NCBI RefSeq assembly: GCF_000148585.2
Contig: NZ_CP028414.1
Location: 1,045,501 to 1,109,500, forward strand
Length of the DNA: 64,000 bases
Direction of reading: 5' to 3'
From: Streptococcus mitis NCTC 12261
GTDB lineage: Bacteria > Bacillota > Bacilli > Lactobacillales > Streptococcaceae
Below the pieces are notes generated by a model that was given only the letters and a program-made list of their open reading frames with translations, made no database searches and was not told the origin of the DNA. Both the position numbers and the translations under genes were made by a program. Positions 38,374 through 48,272 of this stretch are shown in pieces (the stretch's first letter is position 1; each line of letters opens with the position of its first letter).

Positions 38374-41300
38374 TTAAATCGCTTCTGTGACAAAACTACG
38401 GCTTTCCAATACTTTGAGCATGGCGTTAGCTGTATCTAGGGCTGTGAAGAGGGGCACTCCGTGTTCAATAGCTGAACGGCGAATTTGCTCTCCATCTTCG
38501 TCAGCAGTTCGTTTTGTTCCAACTGTATTAATGATAGCTTGAATTCTTCCTTTGCGAACAAAACTTGGAATATCCTTATCGTCATCACCAATCTTACCAA
38601 CAGGTTGGGCTTGCAATCCATGACTGGCAAAGAAGGCTGCTGTTCCTTCTGTCGCGAGGATTCCATAGCCAATATTTTGGAAACGACGAGCCAAGTCCAA
38701 GGCTTCTTCTTTGGCATCATCAGCGATGGTAAATACAACGTTACCAAAAGTTGGCAAGTGTAAGTAAGAAGCTTCAAAAGCCTTATAGAGAGCTTTTTCC
38801 AAAGTCGTATCAGAACCCATAACTTCCCCTGTTGACTTCATTTCAGGACCAAGTAAGCTGTCTACCTTAGCTAGTTTGGTAAAGGAGAAGACAGGTGCCT
38901 TGATATGAACGCGGGTACTTTCAGGGTAAAGTCCATCTTGGTAGCCAAGTTCTTCAAGTTTTTGACCAAGAATGAGCTTGGTTGCTACTTGAGCCATAGG
39001 GATATTGGTTACTTTAGAAAGAAATGGAACCGTACGGCTGGCACGTGGATTGACCTCAATAACGTAGACTTTTTCATCCTTGATGACAAACTGGATGTTC
39101 ATCATTCCAAGGCAGTTAAGACCGATTGCTAGGCGTTTAGTATAGTCTGCGATTGTTTCTTGCACCTTTTGCGACAAGGTTTGTGGTGGGTAAACGGCCA
39201 TTGAGTCACCTGAGTGGACACCAGCACGTTCAATATGCTCCATGATACCTGGGATGAGGACATTTTGTCCGTCTGAAATGGCATCGACTTCACACTCTTG
39301 TCCGACGATATAAGAGTCAACAAGAACTGGGTGGTCTGGACTAGCCTTAACCGCAGTACGCATATAAGAGCGAAGGTCTTCTTCGTTTTCAACGATTTCC
39401 ATGGCACGTCCACCAAGTACATAAGATGGGCGGACAAGAACTGGGAAGCCAATCTTGCGAGCTGCAAGAACTGCTTCTTCTTCATTGGTAGCCGTTTGTC
39501 CTGGTGGCTGTGGAATATCCAAATCTTTTAGAGCTTGCTCGAAGAGGTCACGGTCTTCCGCACGGTCTAGGTCAGCTACTTGCGTACCAAGAATAGTCAC
39601 ACCTGCTTTAGCCAATGGCTCAGCTAGGTTGATAGCTGTTTGACCACCGAACTGAACAATAACACCTTTTGGTTGCTCCAAGTCAATGACGTTCATAACA
39701 TCTTCAAATGTCAATGGCTCAAAGTAAAGCTTATCTGATACAGAGAAGTCTGTAGAAACGGTCTCTGGGTTTGAATTCATGATGATGGCTTCATAGCCAG
39801 CCGCCTGAATAGCCTTAACTGAATGAACAGTTGCGTAGTCAAACTCGACCCCTTGACCGATACGGATTGGACCAGAACCTAGAACTAGAACGGATTCCTT
39901 ATCAGACTTGATAGACTCGTTTTCCCAACCATAGGTTGAATAGAAGTATGGTGTTTCAGAGTCAAATTCTGCCGCACAAGTATCTACCATCTTATAAACT
40001 GGAACAATCTTGTTTTCCAAACGAAGCTGGCGAACTTGGTCAGCTGTAGTATTCCAGAGTTCAGCAATCTTACGGTCTGAAAATCCATTCAATTTTGCAG
40101 TTTTCAAGACTTCTAGATCTTGTGGATGGGCACCTAACTCTTGCTCAATTTCAAAGATATGTAAGAGTTTATCAAGATAAAAGATATCAATCTTGGTCAA
40201 TTCAGCAATTTCTTCTGGTGTGTAGCCACGGCGAATGGCTTCTGAGACATAGAAAAGACGATCGTCTTGGGCTTTGACTACTTTTTCAATCAAGTCATCA
40301 TCTAAAACACTGGCAAGTTCTGGAATCTCGTTATGATGAACACCGATTTCAAGTGAGCGACAGGCCTTAAGAAGTGATTCTTCGATGTTTCGACCGATTG
40401 CCATGACTTCTCCAGTGGCCTTCATCTGTGTCCCAAGACGGCGCTCACCCTTTTCAAACTTGTCAAATGGGAAACGAGGAATCTTGGCAACAACGTAGTC
40501 AAGAGCTGGTTCAAACATGGCATAGGTTGAACCCGTAACTGGGTTGATGACCTCATCCAAAGTCAAACCAACTGCAATCTTGGCAGCCAATTTGGCAATT
40601 GGGTAACCTGTCGCCTTAGAAGCAAGGGCTGAAGAACGTGATACACGGGGGTTTACTTCGATGACATAGTATTTGAAGCTATGCGGATCAAGGGCTAGCT
40701 GAACGTTACATCCCCCTTCAATCTTAAGGGCGCGAATAATGCTCAAGCTCGCATCACGTAGCATTTGGTTTTCATAGTCTGACATGGTTTGCGCAGGGGC
40801 AAATACAATGGAATCTCCTGTGTGAATCCCAACTGGGTCAAAGTTTTCCATGTTACAAACAACCAAAGCATTGTCAGCTGAGTCACGCATCACTTCGTAT
40901 TCGATTTCCTTGAAACCTGCGATTGAACGCTCAATCAAACATTGGGTCACAGGTGACAATTTCAATCCATTTTCAGCGATTTCACGCAATTCTTCCTCGT
41001 TGGCACACATACCACCACCAGTACCACCAAGTGTAAAGGCTGGACGAACGATAACTGGGTAACCAATTGTCGCTGCAAAGGCAACAGCTTCTTCAACAGT
41101 GTTTACAATTTCAGATTCTGGAATTGGTTGCTCCAATTCTTCCATCAATTGTTTAAAGAGGTCACGGTCCTCCGCTTGGTCAATGGCAGATAATTTAGTT
41201 CCCAGAAGCTCAACACCAAGCTCATCAAGGATACCATTTTTAGACAATTCCATGGCCATATTAAGACCAGTTTGCCCACCGAGTGTTGGTAGCAAGGCAT

Positions 41301-41550
41301 CTGGACGCTCCTTACGAAGAATACGTGTCACAAACTCAAGTGTAATTGGTTCAATATAAACCTTATCAGCAATTTCCTTATCCGTCATGATAGTTGCAGG
41401 GTTTGAGTTAACCAAGACAACCTCATAACCTTCCTCTTTCAAAGACAAGCAAGCCTGGGTCCCAGCGTAGTCAAACTCAGCAGCCTGACCAATAATAATC
41501 GGACCAGAACCAATCACCATAATTTTTTGAATATCAGTACGTTTAGGCAT
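38374..41550 (-). CDS. carB: Carbamoyl-phosphate synthase large subunit
   Basis: 1058 aa, with two homologous ATP-grasp synthetase halves (around 1-400 and 545-935) and a C-terminal MGS-like allosteric domain (about 936-1058). The repeats [18 protein letters not shown] and [17 protein letters not shown] mark each half, and [15 protein letters not shown] / [17 protein letters not shown] the ATP sites. It makes carbamoyl phosphate for pyrimidines and arginine with CarA. Separated from carA by an unusual 311-base gap. Confidence 0.98.
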   Translation of the reverse strand: MPKRTDIQKIMVIGSGPIIIGQAAEFDYAGTQACLSLKEEGYEVVLVNSNPATIMTDKEIADKVYIEPITLEFVTRILRKERPDALLPTLGGQTGLNMAMELSKNGILDELGVELLGTKLSAIDQAEDRDLFKQLMEELEQPIPESEIVNTVEEAVAFAATIGYPVIVRPAFTLGGTGGGMCANEEELREIAENGLKLSPVTQCLIERSIAGFKEIEYEVMRDSADNALVVCNMENFDPVGIHTGDSIVFAPAQTMSDYENQMLRDASLSIIRALKIEGGCNVQLALDPHSFKYYVIEVNPRVSRSSALASKATGYPIAKLAAKIAVGLTLDEVINPVTGSTYAMFEPALDYVVAKIPRFPFDKFEKGERRLGTQMKATGEVMAIGRNIEESLLKACRSLEIGVHHNEIPELASVLDDDLIEKVVKAQDDRLFYVSEAIRRGYTPEEIAELTKIDIFYLDKLLHIFEIEQELGAHPQDLEVLKTAKLNGFSDRKIAELWNTTADQVRQLRLENKIVPVYKMVDTCAAEFDSETPYFYSTYGWENESIKSDKESVLVLGSGPIRIGQGVEFDYATVHSVKAIQAAGYEAIIMNSNPETVSTDFSVSDKLYFEPLTFEDVMNVIDLEQPKGVIVQFGGQTAINLAEPLAKAGVTILGTQVADLDRAEDRDLFEQALKDLDIPQPPGQTATNEEEAVLAARKIGFPVLVRPSYVLGGRAMEIVENEEDLRSYMRTAVKASPDHPVLVDSYIVGQECEVDAISDGQNVLIPGIMEHIERAGVHSGDSMAVYPPQTLSQKVQETIADYTKRLAIGLNCLGMMNIQFVIKDEKVYVIEVNPRASRTVPFLSKVTNIPMAQVATKLILGQKLEELGYQDGLYPESTRVHIKAPVFSFTKLAKVDSLLGPEMKSTGEVMGSDTTLEKALYKAFEASYLHLPTFGNVVFTIADDAKEEALDLARRFQNIGYGILATEGTAAFFASHGLQAQPVGKIGDDDKDIPSFVRKGRIQAIINTVGTKRTADEDGEQIRRSAIEHGVPLFTALDTANAMLKVLESRSFVTEAI

Positions 41551-41861
41551 AGTTTATGATACAAAGCCCATAAAGAACACAGTGAAAATAGGAAACTCGG
41601 TGCAGACGCCTTCAGCGTCAAGACGATGATTATCTTTTTCACACAGTTCTTAGGGCGTGTTCACTTCCGCGAACAATGTATCTTCTCCTTTCTATTCGTC
41701 GCCTCACAGGGCGACATTAAATAAGATACAAAGGACGAATAGAAAGCGATTGAATTTTAGGAAACCAAGGAAGGATTGACAATCCCAGTTGGTTTATCTA
41801 AATTCCGAGCTTTCCGTCCGTGTTCAGTTACATAAATTCTCCGACGAGCTTTTACTCGTTC
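41551..41861 (-). other. carA-carB intergenic region with nested inverted repeats
   Basis: 311 bases with no gene, long for an operon junction. CTTTCTATTCGTC (41688-41700) and GACGAATAGAAAG (41734-41746) are perfect 13-base inverted repeats. Inside them GTCGCC-N6-GGCGAC (41698-41715) forms a hairpin whose minus-strand loop, CCCTGTGAGG, resembles the PyrR-binding motif (TCC-N-G-N-GAGG) with one change. A further hairpin TGTTC-N8-GAACA lies at 41659-41676 and GACGC-N5-GCGTC near 41609-41623. No T-run terminator follows. PyrR control of carB is a possibility, not shown. Confidence 0.5.
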
Positions 41862-42941
41862 TTAGTTTGATTGTTTAAAAGCTTCCATCATCTCTATAAA
41901 CTCATCAAATAGGTAGCTAGCGTCGTGTGGACCAGGGGCCGCATCTGGATGGTATTGGACAGAGAAAGCAGGTTGGTATCTGTGACGCACGCCTTCAACT
42001 GACTTGTCATTGATTTCTTCGTGGGTGATAATCAAGTGTTCTGGCAAATCCTCACGGCTAACTGCATAACCATGGTTTTGACTTGTAAAATCCACACGTC
42101 CTGTAGCAATTTCGCGTACCGCATGGTTGAATCCACGGTGTCCAAATTTCATCTTGTAGGTCTTAGCACCATTTGCCATTGCAAAGAGTTGATGCCCCAT
42201 ACAAATACCAAAGATTGGAATTTTTCCTTGCACACCGCGAATCATGTCAAGTGCTTGGGGAACGTCTTCTGGGTTACCTGGCCCATTTGACAACATAACT
42301 CCGTCAGGATTAAGATGAAGAATTTCTTCTGCCGTTGTCGTGTATGGAACCACGGTCACATTACAGTTGCGCTTCGAAAGTTCACGTAGGATTGAGTGCT
42401 TGAGGCCAAAGTCCACTAACACCACGCTCAAACCAACTCCTGGAGCTGGATAGGATGTTTTAGTAGAAACCTGCTTAATATTGTCTGTCGGCAATACCGT
42501 TGCCTGGAGCTGGTCAGTCACATGATCCATGCTATCTCCAACATGGGTCAGAGTTGCACGCATAGTACCATGCTTACGGATAATCTTGGTAAGGGCACGC
42601 GTATCAATCCCTGAAATACCAGGAATTTTCTTGGCTTTCAAAAATTCATCCAAGGTCATTTGATTTCGCCAGTTGCTTGCTCTACGTGCTTCTTCGAAAA
42701 CAACAACCCCCTTACAAGTAGGAATAATGGATTCATAGTCATCACGGTTAATTCCGTAATTTCCTACCAAAGGATAAGTAAAGGTCAAGATTTGTCCATT
42801 ATAAGACTGGTCTGTAATGGATTCTTGGTAGCCAGTCATACCTGTATTAAAGACGATTTCGCCTGTTACATCAATATCTGCTCCGAAGGCCTTGCCTTCA
42901 AAAACTGTGCCATCTTCTAATACTAGAAGTCTTTTTGTCAT
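41862..42941 (-). CDS. carA: Carbamoyl-phosphate synthase small subunit
   Basis: 359 aa glutamine amidotransferase subunit that passes ammonia to CarB. The GATase I nucleophile elbow [11 protein letters not shown] (active Cys near residue 244) and the catalytic His in [14 protein letters not shown] are visible. Third gene of pyrR-pyrB-carA. Confidence 0.97.
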   Translation of the reverse strand: MTKRLLVLEDGTVFEGKAFGADIDVTGEIVFNTGMTGYQESITDQSYNGQILTFTYPLVGNYGINRDDYESIIPTCKGVVVFEEARRASNWRNQMTLDEFLKAKKIPGISGIDTRALTKIIRKHGTMRATLTHVGDSMDHVTDQLQATVLPTDNIKQVSTKTSYPAPGVGLSVVLVDFGLKHSILRELSKRNCNVTVVPYTTTAEEILHLNPDGVMLSNGPGNPEDVPQALDMIRGVQGKIPIFGICMGHQLFAMANGAKTYKMKFGHRGFNHAVREIATGRVDFTSQNHGYAVSREDLPEHLIITHEEINDKSVEGVRHRYQPAFSVQYHPDAAPGPHDASYLFDEFIEMMEAFKQSN

Positions 42942-42990
42942 ATTTTCACCTCTCGTGGACGCTCACTGGCGTCTTTTAACGTCTTGTGTT

Positions 42991-43914
42991 TTAGTTGGCG
43001 TTTCTACTCGCCAGTACGGATTCTAAGATTGCCATTCGAACAAAGACACCATTGGTCATTTGTTGGACAATCCGTGATTTTGGTGCTTCAACCAAGTGGT
43101 CTGCGATTTCCACATCACGATTGACTGGAGCTGGATGCATGAGGATTGCTGTTTCTTTCAAACGGTCATAACGTTCTTGAGTCAAGCCATGTTGGGCATG
43201 GTAGTCTTCTTTGGAAAAGACTGCACCGCTATCATGGCGTTCATGTTGCACACGGAGAAACATCATGACATCCACCTGATCAATGATTTCATCAATAGTT
43301 ACAAACTGTCCATAGTTTGCAAACTCTTGACTTCTCCATTCCTCAGGTCCAGCAAAAAAGAGTTCAGCTCCCAAGCGTTTCAAAATCTGCATATTGGATT
43401 TGGCAACACGTGAATGGTCCAAGTCACCTGCAATCGCAACCTTGAGACCCTCAAAGTGACCAAATTCCTCATAAATAGTCATCAAATCAAGCAAGCTCTG
43501 ACTAGGGTGTTGTCCCGAACCATCTCCACCATTGATGATGGAAGTCGTAATCGTCGGACTTGCAATTAACTCTCTGTAGTAGTCAACCTCTGGGTGACGA
43601 ATCACACAAACATCCACTCCTAAAGCAGACAGAGTCAAAATGGTATCATAAAGTGTCTCACCCTTATTGACTGAACTAGTCTTCACATCAAAGTCAAGTC
43701 GCTCCAATCCCAGTTTAATCTCTGCCACTTCAAAGGACTTATGCGTTCGTGTAGAATCCTCAAAGAAAAGATTGGAAACAATCGGATGGTCCTCATAGGG
43801 AAGCTGAGCTCCATTTTTAAACTCAATTCCTCGCTTGATCAATTTCATCACTTGATCGACAGTGAGGTCTTCCATGGACACCACATGGTTTAATGCTTGT
43901 TGATTTTCTGACAT
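42991..43914 (-). CDS. pyrB: Aspartate carbamoyltransferase
   Basis: 307 aa. It joins carbamoyl phosphate to aspartate in pyrimidine synthesis. [13 protein letters not shown] binds carbamoyl phosphate, HPSQSLLDL and LRVQHER are catalytic/substrate segments. No regulatory chain gene is present, as in most Gram-positives. Confidence 0.97.
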   Translation of the reverse strand: MSENQQALNHVVSMEDLTVDQVMKLIKRGIEFKNGAQLPYEDHPIVSNLFFEDSTRTHKSFEVAEIKLGLERLDFDVKTSSVNKGETLYDTILTLSALGVDVCVIRHPEVDYYRELIASPTITTSIINGGDGSGQHPSQSLLDLMTIYEEFGHFEGLKVAIAGDLDHSRVAKSNMQILKRLGAELFFAGPEEWRSQEFANYGQFVTIDEIIDQVDVMMFLRVQHERHDSGAVFSKEDYHAQHGLTQERYDRLKETAILMHPAPVNRDVEIADHLVEAPKSRIVQQMTNGVFVRMAILESVLASRNAN

Positions 43915-43932
43915 GGCTACTCCTTTAGCTTT

Positions 43933-44641
<709 letters not shown>

Positions 44642-44664
44642 GCAAAAACTTTCGATGTTCCATC

Positions 44665-45294
44665 TTACAAATTGCTAAAATCATATAATTGTGGGTACTG
44701 GTCACACTCTGGATTTTTAGGATGACAAATGGCTCTTCCAAAATAAATCATAGCCTGATGAGCTGCTAACCACTGCTCAGGCGGCAAGATATCCATAACC
44801 CTCTTTTCCACCTCAAGCGGTGTAGCAGATTTCTTGACAATATCATGATGCTTGCAGATACGCTCAACATGAGTGTCCACTGCAAAGGCTGGAATCCCAA
44901 AGCCCACACTCATGACAACATTGGCTGTCTTGCGACCAACACCTGACAAACTCTCCAATTCCTCTCGTGTTTGAGGGACTTGACCATCGAAATCGTCTAG
45001 TAACTGTTGGGCACATTTTTTTAGAAATTTAGCCTTATTTCGATACAGTCCTAGGCGAGAAATGTGTGAGGCAATTTCACTTTCTGTTGCAACAGACATG
45101 GCTTGTGGCGTTGGAAAGGCAGCAAAGAGACCTGGTGTGGCCTTATTTACCGCTGCATCCGTTGTCTGAGCTGACAACATGACCGCAACCAAGAGTTCAA
45201 AATGATTAGTGAAATCAAGACTGGGCTTGGCATCTGGAAAAAGAGCAATGATTTCTTCTAGCACCTTTCGTGCTCGTTTTTTTGACAAGACCAT
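44665..45294 (-). CDS. nth: Endonuclease III (Nth), with incomplete iron-sulfur ligands
   Basis: 209 aa DNA glycosylase/AP lyase that removes oxidised pyrimidines. The HhH motif LSGVGRKTANVVMSV, containing the catalytic Lys (near residue 118), and the Asp in VDTHVERICKHHD are present. The C-terminal cluster motif in typical Nth is C-X6-C-X2-C-X5-C, but here it reads CHPKNPECDQYPQLYDF: only the first two Cys remain and Tyr and Phe stand at the others, so the [4Fe-4S] cluster is probably absent. The gene starts one base into the YceD gene stop, so they are coupled. Confidence 0.94.
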   Translation of the reverse strand: MVLSKKRARKVLEEIIALFPDAKPSLDFTNHFELLVAVMLSAQTTDAAVNKATPGLFAAFPTPQAMSVATESEIASHISRLGLYRNKAKFLKKCAQQLLDDFDGQVPQTREELESLSGVGRKTANVVMSVGFGIPAFAVDTHVERICKHHDIVKKSATPLEVEKRVMDILPPEQWLAAHQAMIYFGRAICHPKNPECDQYPQLYDFSNL

Positions 45295-45836
45295 TATTCG
45301 TCTCCATCAAATAGTCCTTGTAAGCCAGCAAAAGGACTGTTTTCTTCTTTTTTGACTGCTTGTTGAGCTTGGTATTCTTCTTCTGTCATGATTTGCCAGT
45401 CATTTCCTGAAACAAATCCTTGACCAGCTTCTTCTTCAGCCGTCAAGACCTTGATAGGAATGTTTAGTAGGATATTGTCTGATACGCTCTCAGCAAGATC
45501 AAGTTCCCCATTTTCGATAGGCAAAACCAAATCATCGTCTAAAACTTCCTGATCTAGTTGGTTGGTTGCGCCTTCCATGAAAACTTCTGTGACTGGATAA
45601 GACTCAGCCAACTCAACTGGCTCCATACTGCGGCTGGAAGCAAGAACAATGGTATATGACAACTGATAGTCTAAAAAATACATCCGGTCTTCGTACTGTA
45701 CTTTCCCAACTGCAAGGATATCTTTTACATCTAAAATTTCTTGATTGCGTGCACGCAGGTCTGCGGCTAGGTCTAACGTTTGTTCAAAATGCAAGCCTTC
45801 AGACTGCTTACGAATTTCTTGAATATTTAATTTCAT
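45294..45836 (-). CDS. YceD family protein (DUF177)
   Basis: 180 aa. The N-terminal core (KLNIQEIRKQSEGLHFEQTL) and the acidic C-terminal half are typical of YceD/DUF177, a family usually next to rpmF and linked to ribosome or 23S rRNA processing. Here the partner is nth, not rpmF. The exact role is not established. Confidence 0.85.
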   Translation of the reverse strand: MKLNIQEIRKQSEGLHFEQTLDLAADLRARNQEILDVKDILAVGKVQYEDRMYFLDYQLSYTIVLASSRSMEPVELAESYPVTEVFMEGATNQLDQEVLDDDLVLPIENGELDLAESVSDNILLNIPIKVLTAEEEAGQGFVSGNDWQIMTEEEYQAQQAVKKEENSPFAGLQGLFDGDE

Positions 45837-45938
45837 ACTTCCTCCATAAAGATTTACTCTCTTGATTATACCATGAAAAGGCTACAAATCAGCACAGCAA
45901 ACTTTATAATTGAAATTCAATTTTTTAACATATTCACT

Positions 45939-45967
45939 ATGACATTTTTGTTTTTTAGTGCTATACT
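45939..45967 (+). promoter_or_regulatory. Promoter of the small broken gene
   Basis: ATGACA (45939-45944), 17 bases, TATACT (45962-45967) with TGC extension. AAGGAGG lies 9-15 bases before the ATG at 46005. Confidence 0.75.
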
Positions 45968-46004
45968 ATAGGCAATAATACATCCGAGCAAGGAGGATGT
46001 TCAC

Positions 46005-46334
46005 ATGGAAGATAAATAACTCATTACTAATGCAACCCAACTCTTATCCGAGTTAAATAAAAGTTTCCAAAGCTGCAAACAGGGTACTGCAGATGATACT
46101 CGACTACAAGAGCTGCTAAACACTACTATAAAAGAGCTCAAAAAAGCGGAAAAGTTGAACAACAGTATCTTAATTGACCTTGAGAAATTTTACCAACGTA
46201 CCAGTCTTCTGATAGGCCTCGGTAGCCTAAAACTGAACGACCAAGCACGTACCGCTTGGCGCAACTATGACAAGTTCCATTACGATCATGTCAAACACGT
46301 ACTAACTCTTTATGGACCTGTTTTTGGATTCTAG
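46005..46334 (+). pseudogene. Small helical protein gene interrupted by a nonsense codon
   Basis: The frame starts ATG GAA GAT AAA, hits TAA at 46017-46019, then continues open for 104 codons (LITNATQLLSELNKSFQ ... YGPVFGF) to TAG at 46332. Strong SD and promoter precede it. Restoring codon 5 with one base change (for example to AAA) gives a 109 aa soluble, helix-rich protein. I do not recognise the family; size and composition recall small bacteriocin-immunity proteins, only a guess. No alternative start with a ribosome site exists beyond the stop. Either a recent pseudogene, a base error, or translational readthrough. Confidence 0.65.
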
Positions 46335-46357
46335 AGATTAGAATTGTCGGTTTTCTG

Positions 46358-46386
46358 TTGACAAAATATCCTGAAAGGTATAGGAT
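46358..46386 (+). promoter_or_regulatory. Promoter of the ABC-F transcript
   Basis: TTGACA (46358-46363), 17 bases, TAGGAT (46381-46386), predicting a start near 46393 and a leader of about 305 bases before the ABC-F ATG. Confidence 0.75.
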
Positions 46387-46417
46387 AGAGGTACTAATAC
46401 TCGGAGGTAAGGGAGAC

Positions 46418-46429
46418 ATGAACAACTAA
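46418..46429 (+). CDS. Three-codon leader ORF upstream of the ABC-F gene
   Basis: ATG AAC AAC TAA with GGAGGTAAGGGAG immediately upstream, a strong ribosome site for so short a frame. Leader peptides upstream of antibiotic-resistance ABC-F genes in other Gram-positives report ribosome stalling to a downstream attenuator; here the position is correct for that. Function is inferred. Confidence 0.5.
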   Translation: MNN

Positions 46430-46436
46430 GTCTATC

Positions 46437-46461
46437 AAGTAAAGAAACTTTATTTAGTAGA
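46437..46461 (+). promoter_or_regulatory. Leader hairpin and candidate antiterminator strand
   Basis: AAGTAAAG (46437-46444) and CTTTATTT (46448-46455) pair over 8 positions directly after the three-codon ORF. The next bases, TAGTAGA (46455-46461), are complementary to TCTACTA (46637-46643) in the 5' arm of the terminator and could form an antiterminator. Confidence 0.5.
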
Positions 46462-46494
46462 TCTTGTTTTTGTCTCTTTTTGTGTGCTCTTTTT

Positions 46495-46608
46495 ATACTA
46501 GGTTTCTAGTATCTTGTCCTCATTGAAAATAAAAAAACTAGAAAGCTATGCTCCTCTTGGGTTGGGGTAGGCAGCTCCAAGCTAGTTTGACGAGTTTTTC
46601 AACGAGGA
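46495..46608 (+). repeat. Structured element in the ABC-F leader
   Basis: Hairpin ATACTAG-GTTT-CTAGTAT (46495-46512) is followed by a long-range stem: TCCTCATTGAAAA (46517-46529) with TTTTCAACGAGGA (46596-46608), 12 of 13 paired. Nested inside is AAACTAG (46535-46541) with CTAGTTT (46582-46588), enclosing a GC-rich core. This could be a small RNA structure or a decayed miniature mobile repeat. I do not recognise the family. Confidence 0.55.
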
Positions 46609-46634
46609 TAATAGAGTTTCGACAGTGACTTTGG

Positions 46635-46664
46635 GCTCTACTAGATAAAGTAGAGCTTTTTGTT
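46635..46664 (+). terminator. Attenuator-type terminator just before the ABC-F gene
   Basis: GCTCTACT (46635-46642) and AGTAGAGC (46649-46656) form a perfect 8-bp stem followed by TTTTTGTT. It lies between the promoter and the ABC-F coding start, so it must be bypassed for expression. Confidence 0.8.
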
Positions 46665-46697
46665 ATGCACTATCGACATTCTAGAAAGGGCAACAAT

Positions 46698-48224
46698 ATG
46701 ATAAAAATCAATCACCTGACCATCACGCAAAACAAAGATCTACGAGATCTTGTATCTGACCTAACCATCACTATCCAAGACGGGGAAAAGGTTGCTATTA
46801 TTGGTGAAGAAGGAAATGGCAAATCAACCTTACTTAAAATTGTAATGGGAGAAGCTTTGTATGATTTCACTATAAAGGGAGACGTCCAGTCTGACTATCA
46901 GTCACTGGCCTATATTCCTCAAAAAGTCCCCGAGGAGCTGAAAAAACAATCTCTACACGACTACTTCTTTTTAGATTCTATTGATTTAGACTACAGTATC
47001 CTTTATCGCTTAGCTGAAGAGTTGCATTTTGATAGTGATCGTTTCGCAAGCGACCAAGAGATCGGGAGCCTCTCCGGTGGCGAAGCTTTGAAAATTCAGC
47101 TCATCCATGAGTTAGCCAAACCCTTTGAGATTTTATTTTTAGATGAACCTTCAAATGACCTAGACCTTGAGACGGTTGATTGGCTAAAAGGTCAGATTCG
47201 AAAGATTCAGCAAACCGTTATTTTCATTTCCCATGATGAAGACTTTCTTTCTGAAACGGCTGATACCATTGTCCACTTGCGACTGGTCAAGCACCGGAAA
47301 GAAGCAGAAACGCTAGTAGAGCATTTAGACTATGATCGCTATAGTGAGCAGAGAAAGGCTAATTTTGTCAGACAAAGCCAGCAAGCTGCTAACGACCAAA
47401 GAGCCTACGATAAAACCATGGAAAAACATCGGCGAGTCAAGCAAAATGTAGAAACTACGCTTCGAGCTACCAAAGACAGTACTGCCGGTCGCCTATTGGC
47501 TAAAAAGATGAAAACTGTCCTCTCACAAGAAAAACGCTACGAAAGGGCAGCTCAGTCCATGACCCAAAAGCCACTTGAAGAGGAAGAAATCAGACTTTTC
47601 TTCTCAGATATCCAACCATTACCGGCCTCTAAAGTCTTAATCCAACTGGAAAAGGAAAATTTGGCCATTGGCGGCCGAGTTTTGGTTCAAAAACTACAAC
47701 TAACTGTCCGTGGCCAAGAAAAAATCGGTATCATCGGCCAAAATGGTGTTGGTAAATCAACTCTGCTAGCCAAGTTACAGCAACTTCTTAATGATAAAAA
47801 AGAGATTTCCCTTGGTTTTATGCCACAAGATTACCAGCAAAAACTGCAATTGGAGTTATCCCCAATCGCCTATCTCAGCAAAACTGGGGAAAAAGAGGAA
47901 CTGCAGAAAATCCAATCTCGCTTAGCCAGTCTCAATTTCAGTTATCAAGAAATGCAGCATCAAATTCGCTCCTTATCTGGCGGGCAACAGGGGAAACTTC
48001 TGCTTTTGGATTTAGTCTTGCGCAAACCAGACTTTCTCCTGCTAGATGAACCCACACGAAACTTTTCTCCAACTTCTCAACCCGAACTCAGAAAACTCTT
48101 TGCCACTTATCCTGGTGGTCTCATCACTGTTTCGCATGACCGTCGTTTCTTAAAAGAGGTCTGTTCAAGCATCTATCGCTTAACAGAACACGGTTTAGAG
48201 GTAGTTAATTTAGAAGATTTATAA
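46698..48224 (+). CDS. ABC-F family ATPase (ribosome-protection-like)
   Basis: 508 aa from ATG 46698 (MIKINHLTITQNKD); an upstream ATG at 46665 lies in the terminator tail and lacks a ribosome site. Two ABC domains without membrane segments: Walker A GEEGNGKST and GQNGVGKST, signatures LSGGEALKIQL and LSGGQQGKLLLL, Walker B ILFLDEPSNDLDLET and FLLLDEPTRNFSPTS. A linker of about 100 charged residues (about 215-315) is the P-site tRNA interaction motif. ABC-F proteins act on the ribosome, and the EPTRNFSP type second Walker B resembles resistance-type (Vga/Lsa/Vml) members. The leader attenuator supports antibiotic-inducible control; resistance itself is not shown. Confidence 0.9.
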   Translation: MIKINHLTITQNKDLRDLVSDLTITIQDGEKVAIIGEEGNGKSTLLKIVMGEALYDFTIKGDVQSDYQSLAYIPQKVPEELKKQSLHDYFFLDSIDLDYSILYRLAEELHFDSDRFASDQEIGSLSGGEALKIQLIHELAKPFEILFLDEPSNDLDLETVDWLKGQIRKIQQTVIFISHDEDFLSETADTIVHLRLVKHRKEAETLVEHLDYDRYSEQRKANFVRQSQQAANDQRAYDKTMEKHRRVKQNVETTLRATKDSTAGRLLAKKMKTVLSQEKRYERAAQSMTQKPLEEEEIRLFFSDIQPLPASKVLIQLEKENLAIGGRVLVQKLQLTVRGQEKIGIIGQNGVGKSTLLAKLQQLLNDKKEISLGFMPQDYQQKLQLELSPIAYLSKTGEKEELQKIQSRLASLNFSYQEMQHQIRSLSGGQQGKLLLLDLVLRKPDFLLLDEPTRNFSPTSQPELRKLFATYPGGLITVSHDRRFLKEVCSSIYRLTEHGLEVVNLEDL

Positions 48225-48238
48225 ATTTGCAACATAGC

Positions 48239-48272
48239 AAAAATCCAGAGACAACCTCTGGATTCTTTTTTA
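48239..48272. terminator. Bidirectional terminator between ABC-F gene and htpX
   Basis: AATCCAGAG-acaa-CTCTGGATT-type stem with A-run left and T-run right. Confidence 0.88.

Noticed and set aside
46665-46697. Earlier ATG for the ABC-F gene
   Set aside because: It follows the terminator T-run directly with no Shine-Dalgarno, and the ABC domain begins cleanly at 46698.
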